From the NCBI RefSeq assembly GCF_018446385.1, contig NC_055996.1, positions 14,991,317-15,055,316 of the forward strand: a DNA stretch of 64,000 bases, written 5' to 3'. Shown one piece after another: positions 22,380-33,722 of this stretch (the stretch's first letter is position 1; every line of letters starts with the position of its first letter). The notes under the pieces were generated by a model, which did not search any database, was not told the DNA's origin, and worked only from the letters and a program-made list of their open reading frames with translations. A program made the translations under genes and the position numbers. The stretch comes from Zingiber officinale (taxonomy: Eukaryota; Streptophyta; Magnoliopsida; Zingiberales; Zingiberaceae).

Positions 22380-23965
22380 TTTGCTGCGACAAGGTGTAGC
22401 AACTACATGGAGAGGTAGATGCTACAACGTGTAGCAGTTAACTCTTCGTGTAGCTGCGACACCTTGTAGCAGCTAACTTGGTAAGTCGTGTTTCTAGCAG
22501 CCCTATTTTCTAGCAAAGATGTACCCAGTAGCCATAGTTTTCATATTGTGTATATCAACTTGATTCAAAAATCATTTTTGCTCAGTCTTTCTGCTGCTTC
22601 GGCGCCTTTGCCTTGCTGTGCTGCTACACCTTGCGAATGACTACTTCGACTCATAACTGCTACACCTTACAGCAGTTATCGTAGTAAGTCGTTTTTCTAG
22701 TAGGCCTATTTTCTAGTAAAAATTAACCCAGTAGCCATATTTTTGTGGCAGTGTATCAACATGCTAAAAAAATAATTTTAAATTATTTCTGCTGCTGTAA
22801 CGCCATTGCTTTGCTTTGTTTTGCTACCATGCAACACTTTGCGAATGGCTACTTCGACTATATAACAGTTACACCTTGTAGCAACTATTTCGACTCATTA
22901 CCGCTACACCTTGGAGTAGCTAACTCCCCATGTAGCTGCCACAACTTGGGGCAGCTAACTCATTTAGTCGTATTTTTAGAAGCCGTATTTCTATAAAAAG
23001 ATTAACCCTAAAAATATTTAATTGATGTCTTACTTTTTAAACTTGATTAAATAATGATTATAAATTATTTCCGTTGCTGCAACGCCTTTGCTTTGGTTTG
23101 CTGCGACGCATTGTAGCAAATACTTCGACTAATAACTGCTACACCTTGTAGCAGCTACTTAGACTGATAACTACTACACCATGTAGTAGCTATCTCCCTA
23201 TGTAGCTGCCACAACTTGTGGCAGCTAACTCGGGAGGATATATGCTACAACGACGTAACATCTCTTTCTTCGTTGACGCTTCACCAAGATGTAGATTCTG
23301 CATTTTTAACCAATAATTGATCATAGCAATCACATTTTTTTAGATAGATCAAGTAAATGATGTTTCTTACATTTCGTTGTCGAAACAAATGCAGCACGGT
23401 GAAGCAGCTAGTCGTTAGAAGCTGCTACACGTTGTAGCAGCTAACAATTCAAATAACCTTTTCTTACCAATTACCCTTTTTGCAAATACTGTGCAAATAT
23501 ATATAGTGTCTAATTACATTTTTACCCTCACCGGATAAAGTTTTAACCCCTATACTCGTCGTGTGATAAATATTTCGAAGGAATTTCATTGATAGTTGAT
23601 CGGTGCCCCACGGAGTCTTCCTCAATCAACCTCACCGCAACGATTTGTTTCTCATCTAAAGCTACGCCTTCATCGTAAGTACTGTGGTAGGGTTTCTCAT
23701 CCAAAGCTTCGCCTCCATTGATAGGTTAAATCTTTAGGGGTTTGAACCATCATTAGCTGCTACAATAGGGTTTAATGTCTTTAGTTCGTTAACGATTGAG
23801 GGGTTTACTTTGAGCGAATGAAGGGTTTAAAAGACATGTTTATCATTTTTGTCGCAACTATTGTAGTTGAACTGCTACAATCTAGGTAAACCCTATTGAT
23901 TGATACGTTGTGGTTAAACCCTACACCGCGATTGGCTTCTCATTATTGTAGCAGCTATTTGACCC
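22380..23965. repeat. Field of TGCTACA...TGTAGCA inverted words
   Basis: Over about 1.6 kb the words CTGCTACACCTTG, TTGTAGCAGCTA and close variants recur more than twenty times, often facing each other as short palindromes (TGCTACAACGTGTAGCA-type at about 22429; TGCTACACCTTGTAGCAGC at about 23129; GCTGCTACACGTTGTAGCAGC at about 23420). Spacing is irregular and the copies have diverged. The field runs up to the left edge of the copia insertion at 24012, and CACGTTGTACTACC continues at 30492 beyond it, so the field predates the insertion. No protein is encoded. Confidence 0.7.
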
Positions 23966-24011
23966 TAACTGCTACAACGTGATCAGTACCTATGTTGTAT
24001 AATATACTAAT

Positions 24012-25695
24012 TGTTAGGACCTTCGGATGTGGCTAGAGAGGAGGGTGTGAATAGCCGACCCTAATTTTTCTTTTCTTCCTACGAATTAGGTTAGCGCAGC
24101 GGAAATAAAATAATAGAAACGAGAACGAGAAGATCAAACCTTAGACACAGCGATGTAACGAGGTTCGGAGATGATACTCCTACTCCTCGGCGTGTCCGTA
24201 AGGTGGACGAAGCCTATCAATCCGTCGGTGGATGAAACTCCGGATAACCGGCTAATATGAACTCCTTCTGGGTGGAGAAACCTCACCACAAAGTCTTTGC
24301 AACAACAAAACAGAGGAGTACAACAATAGAGGAAACAAACAAGAACAATAGAAATTGTAAACACACTTGCTTGCCTTCTCGTCGGAGTCCGTTGATGAAG
24401 CAGCAGCTTCACGGCTCCAGCAGCTAGAAAACCAGCACGAAGCTCACGCGAAGCTTCAGCAAACCGAGAGCTCAGCAAAGCTCAAGAGGAAGAAGAAGAA
24501 TTAGCAGAAGAAGTTCTTCCAATATTTTTTCGTTCTTCACTGTAGAGGCCTTATATCATCTGGTATCTCCCTGCAACCTGCGAAGAAGAACAGACGAAAA
24601 CAGACGAAGCAGAGATAGCCGTTGTGTCGCAACGGCTAGGCCTGGACCGATCAGGCACACTCCTGATCGGTCCAGGAGTGTTCTGATTGGTCTTGGGACC
24701 GATCAGCCAACTCTCTGTGAGAGTTGGCCTCGTCTCTGATCGGTCTGTGGACCGATCAGGACTCAGGTGGATCGGTCCACAGACCCATCCCCCTCTTTCT
24801 TCTCTTGATCTTCTTCGCTTCTGATCGGTCACCAGACCGATCAGGTAATTCACAGAAACACACTGTTTGGTTACTGATCGGTCACCAGACCGATCAGTCA
24901 ACCAGCGTATCACTGGATCGGTCACCAGACCGATCCAGGTTTAGAGCTCCCAGCCCTAAACCCTACCTAGTCCGGAGAACGAGCTACCGAGCCCTCTCCG
25001 ACTTCGTCCAGAGAACGAGATATAGAGCCCTCTCTGACCTAGTCCGGAGAACGAGCTACCGAGCCCTCTCTGACTCCATCCGGTCCAGAGAACGAGTTAC
25101 CGAGCCCTCTCTGACCTAGTCCGGAGAACGAGCTACCGAGCCCTCTCCGACTCCATCCGGTCCAGAGAACGAGCTATCGAGCCCTCTCTGACCTAGTCCG
25201 GAGAACGAGCTGCCGAGCCCTCTCCGACTTCGCATGCCAAGCTTCCATACTTGGACTTTTCCCGTGCCAAGCTCCCTACTTGGACTTTTCTGTGCCAAGT
25301 CTCCATACTTGGACTTTTCCCGTGCCAAGTCTCCATACTTGGACTTTTCCGTGCATACTTGGACTTTTCCGTACCAAGTCTCCATACTTGGACTTTTCCA
25401 GTGCCAAGTCTCCATACTTGGACTTTTCTTGAATCAGGTCAATTCAAGTCGGGTCAACCAGGTCAACCTTGACCAAAGATTGCACCCATAATCTCCCAAG
25501 TTTGTATCCTTGTCAAACATCAAGATACAACTTCAACTTCTTTATTCTCGTCAAACATCATAATAGAACTTTTCTATTCCCGTCAAACATCAGAATAGAA
25601 CTTTTCTATTCTTGTCAAACATCAAAATACAACTCGAGTCAGGTCAACTCGAGTCAGGTCAACCAGGTCAACCTTGACCTAAGGTTGCACCAACA
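24012..25695 (-). repeat. 3' LTR of the gag-only copia element
   Basis: 1684 bp. It holds three blocks of internal tandem repeats: an AGAACGAGCTACCGAGCCCT unit (about 24970-25230), a CCATACTTGGACTTTTCC unit of about 30 bp (25245-25435), and a GTCAAACATCAGAATAG unit (about 25515-25625). It also contains a cluster of dyads at 24641-24938: a 15-bp perfect-arm hairpin at 24641-24676, then CTGATCGGTC-NNNN-GACCGATCAG at 24736-24759, 24821-24844 and 24874-24897, and a CTGGATCGGTC version at 24913-24938. Confidence 0.9.
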
Positions 25696-25711
25696 ATCTC
25701 CCCCTTTTTGA
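25696..25711 (-). promoter_or_regulatory. Polypurine tract of the gag-only copia element
   Basis: On the minus strand this reads TCAAAAAGGGGGAGAT immediately before the 3' LTR, the expected site for priming plus-strand DNA synthesis. Confidence 0.85.
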
Positions 25712-27645
25712 TGTTTGACAAAAACCATAATCAAGTTAGGTTAACCCGATAACCTAACTTAGGTTTTCCAATGTTCTTCCTTGAACATTCTCCCCAAACT
25801 CTAATGTTCTTCCTTGAACATTCTTTGGACATTCTCCCAAATCATTCTCCCCCTTTTTGACACACATCAAAAAGAGTGAATCAAGGTCAAGAGTTTCCTC
25901 CTAATGAAAGTCCCATACCTTTCATTGAAACCCTTAATTTCCCCCTTGATACTAAAGACATTACCAACTTAGTGATATTCCCATATCACTAGTAAAAACT
26001 CCCCCTAAAAGGCAACTCCCCCTTGACCAATAGGTAAAGCTCCCCCTAAAGGTCAACTCCCCCTTGACCATTGCACCAATAATGTCTTGGAGAGTTTCAA
26101 ACCTTTAGAAATCAAAAACACCAACTTCCAAATCTGAAATTTCAGACAACAATCGAAAATCAGCATTTTGACACGCTCTGATTGGTCACCAGACCGATCA
26201 GGAGCTCCCTGGATCGGTCCAGTGACCGATCCAGCATCCCCTGGACCGATCAGGAAACCTCCTGATCGGTCACACATCTGATTTCTGAATTTCTTCCTCC
26301 CGAAATTCAGAAACCCCTACAAAATTACAGAAAATTCCAAAAATTATAAAATTTTGAGGATACATTCCTCATAACATATACTACCATGGAAAAATAGTTT
26401 TCAATGAAAATAACTTTCATTTTCAAATCTTGATACAAAGTTTAAAAACTTTGAAATAGTTCAAGTTTATCTCAACTTTGTATCAACTTGCTCAATGATG
26501 AATGCTATCACTAGAAAAGCTTCATCAAGGTTTTTCAAATCAATTTTGAAATGATTTTAAACCATTCAATTTAGGACCACAATCTTAGGGCTAAGTGTAC
26601 ATGACTTGTACACAAGCTTTCCCTATGATCCTCAATTTCGAATTAGGCTCATCTAGGTACAAGAACTATGTACCTTGATCCTAACTCATCATCCTAATAT
26701 CTCACACACATCTAAGGTGTATCAAATACATCCAAGTCAATTTTGATGTGAGATATGGGTTTAGGTCATCTTAAGCTAAGTTCTCATGCATTTTCTAAAC
26801 AACAATTTGATTTCCATATCAAATTGAGTTTTTTATCCTTAAATCAATTTAATTGATCATAAATGCAAGAGATGATGACATGACATACAATAATATCATA
26901 AGTGAACATATGTGCCAATGTCATGATGTCATGGCATAAAGTATGAAACTTAAATAAGGCATGACATATAACTAACCTAAGCATTATCATGACATTTCAA
27001 ATGATAGCAAATTAGATATGATGTCATGATATGGCATATGACAAACAATATATGACAAATAACATATAAAGGTATAGAAAATACCTAATTCTAGCCTTAG
27101 TTGCCATTTTTGATAATTTTGATCATTTTGCCATAAATTCCATATTCCTAAGTGTAATAAACCTAAAATCATATACTAAAGATTTTTAGATCACTATGTG
27201 CCAATTAGATTGACCCTAGAGAATTTCTCGAATATGGTTGGCACATGCTAATCATCTTAGGAATAACTTTCCATTTCATTTTCAAGGCTTGATTACACCT
27301 TGAAAATTCCTAAAGTGCCACCTTTTGCCATAATTAGGTTAACTACCTATTCAAGTAAGGTTGGCACACCCTAAACCATCTAGCGTGATGGAATCACGCT
27401 CCTAGGAACCCAATACCTATTTGAGCTCATTGGGTTCACTAAATATTCACTAGGGATGACTTCCCTAGCAACCCTCCTAATGACCCTCCTAGGCTTTAAA
27501 GCCTTGGTCATTTGGGACTCATCAAGATCAACTCTAGGGTGACTCCCCTTGTGACCTTGGTGATGGTCTTTCTAGCCCTAGGTCTTGTTCCATAATCGAA
27601 TGGAACATTATGATAAGTGGGTTTTGATTTTTGACCCTTAGACCC

Positions 27646-28806
27646 TTAAGTTAACTTCTCTAAATTCTTAAGGGCCTTTTCTAAATTGTTAAGTCTTGAC
27701 CTCAAGACTTGATTTTTCTTTTCTAATACCTCAAGTTTTAATTTGTCATTTTTCTTTGAGGTATTCCTAGGCATATGTCTAGTTGTTTTGGGATTTCTAC
27801 CTAGGTTCTCCTTAGCCTTAGATGAGGTAATTCTAGGGTTAGCATTTCTAGAATTGTCCTTGCCTAGGCTAACATGTTTGGCACCTAAGCACATGTATTG
27901 ATTTCTATTGTTGTCATGCCTATCCTTATTGACAATTGCAACAAAACTACTATTAACATGTGTCTTATTCAAATTGCAAGAATGTGCCTTAAAGGTTACC
28001 TTAGGGTTTCCCTTAGCTCCCCCTATCGATGTGATCGGTCTCTTGTCCTTGTGAGATTGCCTCCCCCTCGGACATTGGCTCCTATAGTGTCCCCTTCGCT
28101 TGCATTGGAAGCACACCACGTGCTCCTTACCCTTGCGTATCGGGACTCCGACTTTCTTGACCTTTGGCGCCGGTGGAGTTTTCCTAATCCTCTTTGGACA
28201 TTTACTCTTGTAATGCCCAAATTCCCTACACTCAAAGCACATTATATGTAATTTACTTGAAAGTAAATTGCTTGAGTTACCTAGGGTTGAGGATGATTGT
28301 ATGCTTTCTTCTTCATCCCTTCCAGAAGTAGAGGCTTCTTCTTCTTGCTCCAATCTTGAAGAAGAACTCTCCTCCTCCTCTTCCTTAGATGTTGAGTAGC
28401 CCTCAACTTCTAATTCCTTTCCTCCATGATGTGAGCTACTTGGCTCACTTGACTCCTCTTCATGACTTGAAGTGGAGCTCTCCTCATGGAACTTAGCCAA
28501 GTTGTTCCACAACTCCTTGGCATTGTTGTATCCACCTATCTTACACAAGATATCACTAGGTAATGAAAATTCAAGGATTTTCGTTACTTCGTCGTTGATT
28601 GTGGATTGGTGGATTTGTTCTTTCACCCACTTCTTTTTCTTGAGAAGTTCTCCCTTTCTATCCACTGGAGGAATAAAACCTACTTGTACACAATTCCAAT
28701 TTGCTAGGTTAGTCATAAGAAAATACTTCATTCTTACCTTCCAATACGCGAAGTCGCAGCACTCGTAGAAGGGTGGAATCGTGATGTCTTCTCCGAGTCG
28801 ATCCAT
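27646..28806 (-). CDS. Copia-type Gag with two zinc knuckles
   Basis: Intact 386-aa frame. Gag packages element RNA into cytoplasmic virus-like particles. Residues about 10-110 look like the plant copia gag core (YWKVRMKYFL, then VTKILEFSLPSDI and AKELWNNLAKFHE). An acidic Ser/Glu-rich linker follows (about 108-178). Two C-X2-C-X4-H-X4-C nucleic-acid-binding knuckles have Cys190/193/His198/Cys203 and Cys232/235/His240/Cys245. The C-terminus (about 352-386) is a basic, leucine-rich coiled coil. The ATG is 50 nt from the primer-binding site. Nothing downstream resembles pol, and the 1.9 kb between this stop and the polypurine tract is non-coding. The intact frame in a pol-less element suggests Gag itself is under selection, or that the insertion is young. 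Confidence 0.88.
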   Translation of the reverse strand: MDRLGEDITIPPFYECCDFAYWKVRMKYFLMTNLANWNCVQVGFIPPVDRKGELLKKKKWVKEQIHQSTINDEVTKILEFSLPSDILCKIGGYNNAKELWNNLAKFHEESSTSSHEEESSEPSSSHHGGKELEVEGYSTSKEEEEESSSSRLEQEEEASTSGRDEEESIQSSSTLGNSSNLLSSKLHIMCFECREFGHYKSKCPKRIRKTPPAPKVKKVGVPIRKGKEHVVCFQCKRRGHYRSQCPRGRQSHKDKRPITSIGGAKGNPKVTFKAHSCNLNKTHVNSSFVAIVNKDRHDNNRNQYMCLGAKHVSLGKDNSRNANPRITSSKAKENLGRNPKTTRHMPRNTSKKNDKLKLEVLEKKNQVLRSRLNNLEKALKNLEKLT

Positions 28807-28855
28807 TCTCTAGCTTGTGCTCCCCGGGTGTTAATCCGACGAAGAGCAACCTTGA

Positions 28856-28865
28856 TCTGATACCA
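28856..28865 (-). promoter_or_regulatory. Primer-binding site (initiator tRNA-Met type)
   Basis: On the minus strand this reads TGGTATCAGA, two bases after the 5' LTR end. It matches the start of the usual copia site TGGTATCAGAGC, which is complementary to the 3' end of initiator tRNA-Met. Confidence 0.85.
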
Positions 28866-28867
28866 CT

Positions 28868-30486
28868 TGTTAGGACCTTCGGATGCAGCTAGAGAGGGGG
28901 GTGTGAATAGCCGACCCCAATTTTTCTTTTCTTCCTACGAATTAGGTTAGCGCAGCGGAAATAAAATAATAGAAACGAGAACGAGAAGATCAAACCTTAG
29001 ACGCAGCGATGTAACGAGGTTCGGAGATGATACTCCTACTCCTCGGCGTGTCCGTAAGGTGGACGAAGCCTATCAATCCGTCGGTGGATGAAACCCCGGA
29101 TAACCGGCTAATATGAACTCCTTCTGGGTGGAGAAACCTCACCACAAAGTCTTTGCAACAGCAACACAGAGGAGTACAACAATAGAGGAAACAAACAAGA
29201 ACAATAGAAATTGTAAACACACTTGCTTGCCTTCTCGTCGGAGTCCGTTGATGAAGCAGCAGCTTCACGGCTCCAGCAGCTAGAAAACCAGCACGAAGCT
29301 CACTCGAAGCTTCAGCAAACCGAGAGCTCAGCAAAGCTCAAGAGGAAGAAGAAGAATTAGCAGAAGCAGTTCTTCCAATGTTTTTTCGTTCTTCACTGTA
29401 GAGGCCTTATATCATCTGGTATCTCCCTGCAACCTGTGAAGAAGAACAGACGAAAACAGACGAAGCAGATATAGCCGTTGTGTCGCAACGGCTAGGCCTG
29501 GACCGATCAGGCACACTCCTGATCGGTCCAGGAGTGTTCTGATCGGTCTTGGGACCGATCAGGCCTTAGGCTGATCGTTCCCCAGACCGATCAGCCAACT
29601 CTCTGTGAGAGTTGGCCTCGTCTCTGATCGGTCTGTGGACCGATCAGGACTCAGGTGGATCGGTCCACAGACCCATCCCCCTCTTTCTTCTCCCGATCTT
29701 CTTCGCTTCTGATCGGTCACCAGATCGATCAGGTAATTCACAGAAACACACTGTTTGGTTACTGATCGGTCACCAGACCGATCAGTCAACCAGTGTATCA
29801 CTGGATCGGTCACCAGACCGATCCAGGTTTAGAGCTCCCAGCCCTAAACCCTACCTAGTCCGGAGAACGAGCTACCGAGAACTCTCCGACTTTGTCCAGA
29901 GAACGAGCTACCGAGCCCTCTCTGACCTAATCCGGAGAACGAGCTACCGAGCCCTCTCCGACTCCATCCGGTCCAGAGAACGAGCTACCGAGCCCTCTCT
30001 GACCTAGTCCGGAGAACGAGCTGCCGAGCCCTCTCCGACTTCGCATGCCAAGCTTCCATACTTGGACTTTTCCCGTGCCAAGCTCCCTACTTGGACTTTT
30101 CTGTGCCAAGTCTCCATACTTGGACTTTTCCCGTGCCAAGTCTCCATACTTGGACTTTTCCATGCCAAGTCTCCATACTTGGACTTTTCCCGTGCCAAGT
30201 CTCCATACTTGGACTTTTCCCGAATCAGGTCAATTCAAGTCGGGTCAACCAGGTCAACCTTGACCAAAGATTGCACCCATAATCTCCCAAGTTTGTATCC
30301 TTGTCAAACATCAAGATACAACTTCAACTTCTCTATTCTCGTCAAATATCAGAATAGAACTTTTCTATTCTCGTCAAACATCAGAATAGAACTTTTCTAT
30401 TCTCGTCAAACATCAAAATACAACTTGAGTCAGGTCAACTCGAGTCAGGTCAACCAGGTCAACCTTGACCTAAGGTTGCACCAACA
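28868..30486 (-). repeat. 5' LTR of the gag-only copia element
   Basis: 1619 bp and nearly identical to the partner LTR. Relative to it there are fewer AGAACGAG and TTGGACTTTTCC units and one additional dyad segment (about 29563-29594). The 15-bp-arm hairpin is conserved at 29497-29532. Open frames in both LTRs are repeat artefacts. Confidence 0.9.
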
Positions 30487-30585
30487 CTAATCACGTTGTA
30501 CTACCTAAGACAAAGAATAGACATTGTAATGCATCTAATTATGGTATAAAAATAACAGTTTCATGAATCAGGTATAAAGAATTAA

Positions 30586-32971
30586 ATGGCGAGCCAAAGA
30601 ACTACTACGTCCCGTGCATATCGCAAGAAAGTGCACTGGAAAAGTAACTACCCTCACTTCAAGGAGTTTATATCATCACTACACAAAAATGAACGGCAGA
30701 TGGAGATGATCAATGGATCCCCATTTGCTTGGGCAGTTGCCATGCCTGAAATTGCAAATATTTGAAGCCTTATTTAAAATATGTTTGACAATTGGGATAT
30801 GCAAGCCAGATGCTTCATCTTTCATAATAAGGAGATTAGCTTCATTAGGAAAGATGTTTCATTAATTCTGGGACTCCTAGACCAAGGCGTTGAAGTAAAT
30901 TTGCAACAGCATGCAGCCACCACCCCACTATTTCTTCAACACTTCCATAATTTGGAGTGTACACAGAAGGAGCTAGAGAACAAGATGGTCACCCTCAGCA
31001 AACAACTTCCTTCTGCTGAATCCGATACTCTCTTTTGCCAATTGTTAATATTATATTTCTTTGTTACTGCTTTATTTACTACTACTAGCAGTATATCTAG
31101 ATTACCAGTACAATCACTAATAGATTGTGTAGATGATTTTGCTAATTTAGGTAGGTATAATTGGTGTAAGGCTGTATATGACTATATCAGCCCACAGCTG
31201 GGGGTCATTGGTCCGATGCTTTCACAGAGGCCAAAACCAGAGGGCCTTGCGGGAAATCAAGCTCCCATGCTCAGAGGGTTCACACATCTCCTTGCTATAA
31301 GTCCCTAAATATAATGATGGTCTCATAAGATTTGTGCAGAGAGTATCATATTTAAACAATTTTTATTGTATTGCGGGTCTAGATGTGTGAACATGTCATA
31401 ATAATGGATCCTTACAGATAGCATGCCCTTCCAAGAATATGCAGATGGAAGTGGTCAGGCTCCCGCGTTGAGACAATAAAGTCTAGGATAGCTGAATTAC
31501 CTCCTGCAAAAATAATTATTGATTTAAGTCCATCGGACCTAGAGACACACTTGCTCTCAAACGATTCCCTAGAAGATCTTGTAGAGCATATTGATCTACA
31601 AATTACAGAGGGATTTTTACAATTAGCTGCTGAGGGAAATTATGAACAAATTCAAGAGCAATTTACTGAACAGGCAGTCGATGCTTAGGAAATTCCCCAC
31701 CAAGTTCCTGCACAGGCAGCCGAAGCTCTGGAAAAGCCTGAACAAGTTATTGAGAAATTAACTCTAGAATATATTCAGGAGAAAGAGACTTGCACAAATT
31801 GTCAAGCAAGGGAGGTCAAAATTTCTCGACTGGAGTCTGTGGTTGAGGGCAAGGACCAGATCATTGCCCAGATGGAGACCACAATTAATGAGTTAATTCA
31901 GGAGAATAAAAAAGGTATCAGTGATTTTGAAACTTTAATAGATTGCAAAGACAAAACAATTAAGGAAAAGGACAAAATTATAATTGTAAAAGATAAAATT
32001 ATAGCAGAGCAAGAGGAAAAAATCAAAGATCTTCAAAGTCAGTTGATTACGAAAGATATAGTGGCATTACCTGCTAAACGACCAATAACAAGGGGAAAAA
32101 GGAGTGCTAGAAAGAGATTCCCACCCCCAACTACAAAAGAGATTAAGTTAGTGTCCTTGGCCAAAAGAATTAAAAAATTCACTTTCCAAGATGAGCATGA
32201 GCTAGAGATTGCTAAGGGCAACGGAGAGGAAATTATTGAAGTTCCTGGTAAAGTTCAAGAGGCTCGTGACTCATCTACTGATGTAGCGGCCACAACTTCA
32301 TCATCTAAACGCTTGCATGCGCTTGTCAAACACAAATATAAAATCATGAAGGTACGATTTAGGTTGGTTTAATCTTTTGTCTTTTACTCCTATATCACAT
32401 ATAATTAGTCTCTCGCTGAAAAATGTTCTCTATATATTTGTTCAGCAAGCAAAGTCATATTTTAAGAAAACCAAAGATGATGTGGTGGCAGAGACATTGT
32501 TGAAACTGAGTCAGCTCAAGTAAGTTGAAAGTTTGTTGAGTTACACATTGACCGTAATGCAATTATATGATGGATTATATGTGTATACTTATATTGGTAA
32601 CACAAGGATAAATTACTTTGGAAGTGTGTATTATTATTTAATTGTAAAACAAACATTTCATTTTGTTGAATAAAATAAACCATAGTAGATATAGAAGTTG
32701 GTATGACACATATAATTTTCGTAACTGTTCCAATTGTAGCAGCAATAAACACTATTGTTGTAAAACATAATTTATGGACATGTTTTATTTTTTTATATAG
32801 GGCTACGACAAAGGCAATATGGTCCAACGGAACAATTTCATTGGATATGTCATCTTTCCTATGTGTTTTTGATTGGACTATAGGCACAGATGGCGATTGC
32901 ATCAACGCATATTTTGCAATCATTGCAGAGGAAGCCAAAACCTCTGGCATACCATATTGGCCTCCAATGAG
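30586..32971 (+). pseudogene. Broken transposon-type gene (MULE-associated, Ulp1/DUF1985-like)
   Basis: An ATG at 30586 opens a frame with two in-frame stops near 30764 and 30776. It then runs to 31308 with the pattern FIFHNKEISFIRKDVSLILGL...LILYFFVTALF...YNWCKAVYDYI, which resembles the N-terminal domain of proteins carried by Ulp1-encoding Mutator-like elements in plants. Further exons are about 31427-32351 (PRICRWKW, one stop near 31686, then an acidic/basic coiled coil at 31840-32060), 32446-32519 and 32801-32971. The last three join in phase at GT-AG sites. The final exon reads WSNGTISLDMSSFLCVFDW, and the expected protease part is missing beyond 32971. The 5' region is the repeat field at 22-24 kb, separated from this part by the copia insertion. 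The family call is from pattern memory. Confidence 0.5.
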
Positions 32972-33004
32972 GTAGATTCGATTCCGAACAGCTTGACACT
33001 TATC

Positions 33005-33720
33005 CACGACTTTGGTAAAAATTTATCCTGCGGAAGGCGCCTTCTATGAATAGTACGAAGACGCCTTCACTGCTTGAGGGCGCCTTCGGCATTGTTCATC
33101 CGAAGGTAATTTTTCTCTTTTTGTCCTGCAAAACAACGTTAGTCTAAATGACCTATAAAATAAGTATTAGGACAAATAATATTAATAAAGAATAGTAATT
33201 AGTTCCTGCCCTCCTAGGACCAGAAAATAATCAATGTCTCAACTTAGGGATCCCAAATGAACCTAAACTGGACCGACGTCTATTGTCCCTTCAACGGGGA
33301 CACGTCCTCTCTTGGTTACTCTTCTCTAGTGACTTACCTTAACTTACCAGTTTGCCAGACATCCGGTCAGCTCGTCGACCTGTCTAGACTTCATGCCAGC
33401 TATCCGGTCGGCCCTTTGACCTAGCTGGACTTCTTGCTAGATATCTGGTCATCCCATCATCCTATCTGGACTTCGTATCAGCTATCTGGTCGGTTCGTTG
33501 GCTTAGCTAAATTTCTTGCCAGATACCCAGTCAGTCCGTCGACCTATTTGAACTTCATATAAGCTATCTGGTCGACCTGTTGACCTAGCTGAATTTTCTG
33601 TCAGATATCCGGTCAGCTCGTCGACCTATCTAGACTTCTTCTGCACACTTAATCAAGTGGTTAGATCACACCAACACCTAACTTAACTTACTTGTCATTT
33701 ATCAAAATCTAAGTTAAACC
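33005..33720. repeat. Retroelement-like fragment with a 41-bp tandem repeat
   Basis: From about 33350 to 33640 a unit of about 41 bp containing TATCCGGTCAGCTCGTCGACC and TAGCTGGACTTC is repeated about seven times with much divergence. The flank to the left has a GAAGGCGCCTTC palindrome repeated at about 33034, 33058 and 33086. The style matches LTR-internal repeats elsewhere in the window, but no termini were found. Non-coding. Confidence 0.6.
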
Positions 33721-33722
33721 GT

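Larger units (their letters stand above)
24012..30486 (-). mobile_element. Full-length gag-only copia-like LTR retrotransposon
   Basis: Two long LTRs (24012-25695 and 28868-30486) in the same orientation enclose 3.2 kb. A perfect 5-bp target duplication CTAAT lies at 24007-24011 and 30487-30491. On the minus strand the order is LTR, PBS, gag, long non-coding 3' part, PPT, LTR. The termini are TGTTGG...CCTAACA. Only a gag gene is present, with no protease, integrase or RT remnant, so it must depend on enzymes from another element. The LTRs are very similar and differ mainly by tandem-repeat copy number, so the insertion is fairly recent. It split an older transposon-type gene. Confidence 0.92.

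Noticed and set aside
24134-24478. 114-aa frame in the copia LTR, repeated at 28990-29334
   Set aside because: Located in both LTR copies next to non-coding repeats; no recognisable domain, most likely LTR sequence open by chance.
24724-25119. Frames rich in DRSPDRS and YRALSD repeats, duplicated at 29612-30007
   Set aside because: They are translations of the dyads and tandem units in the LTR.
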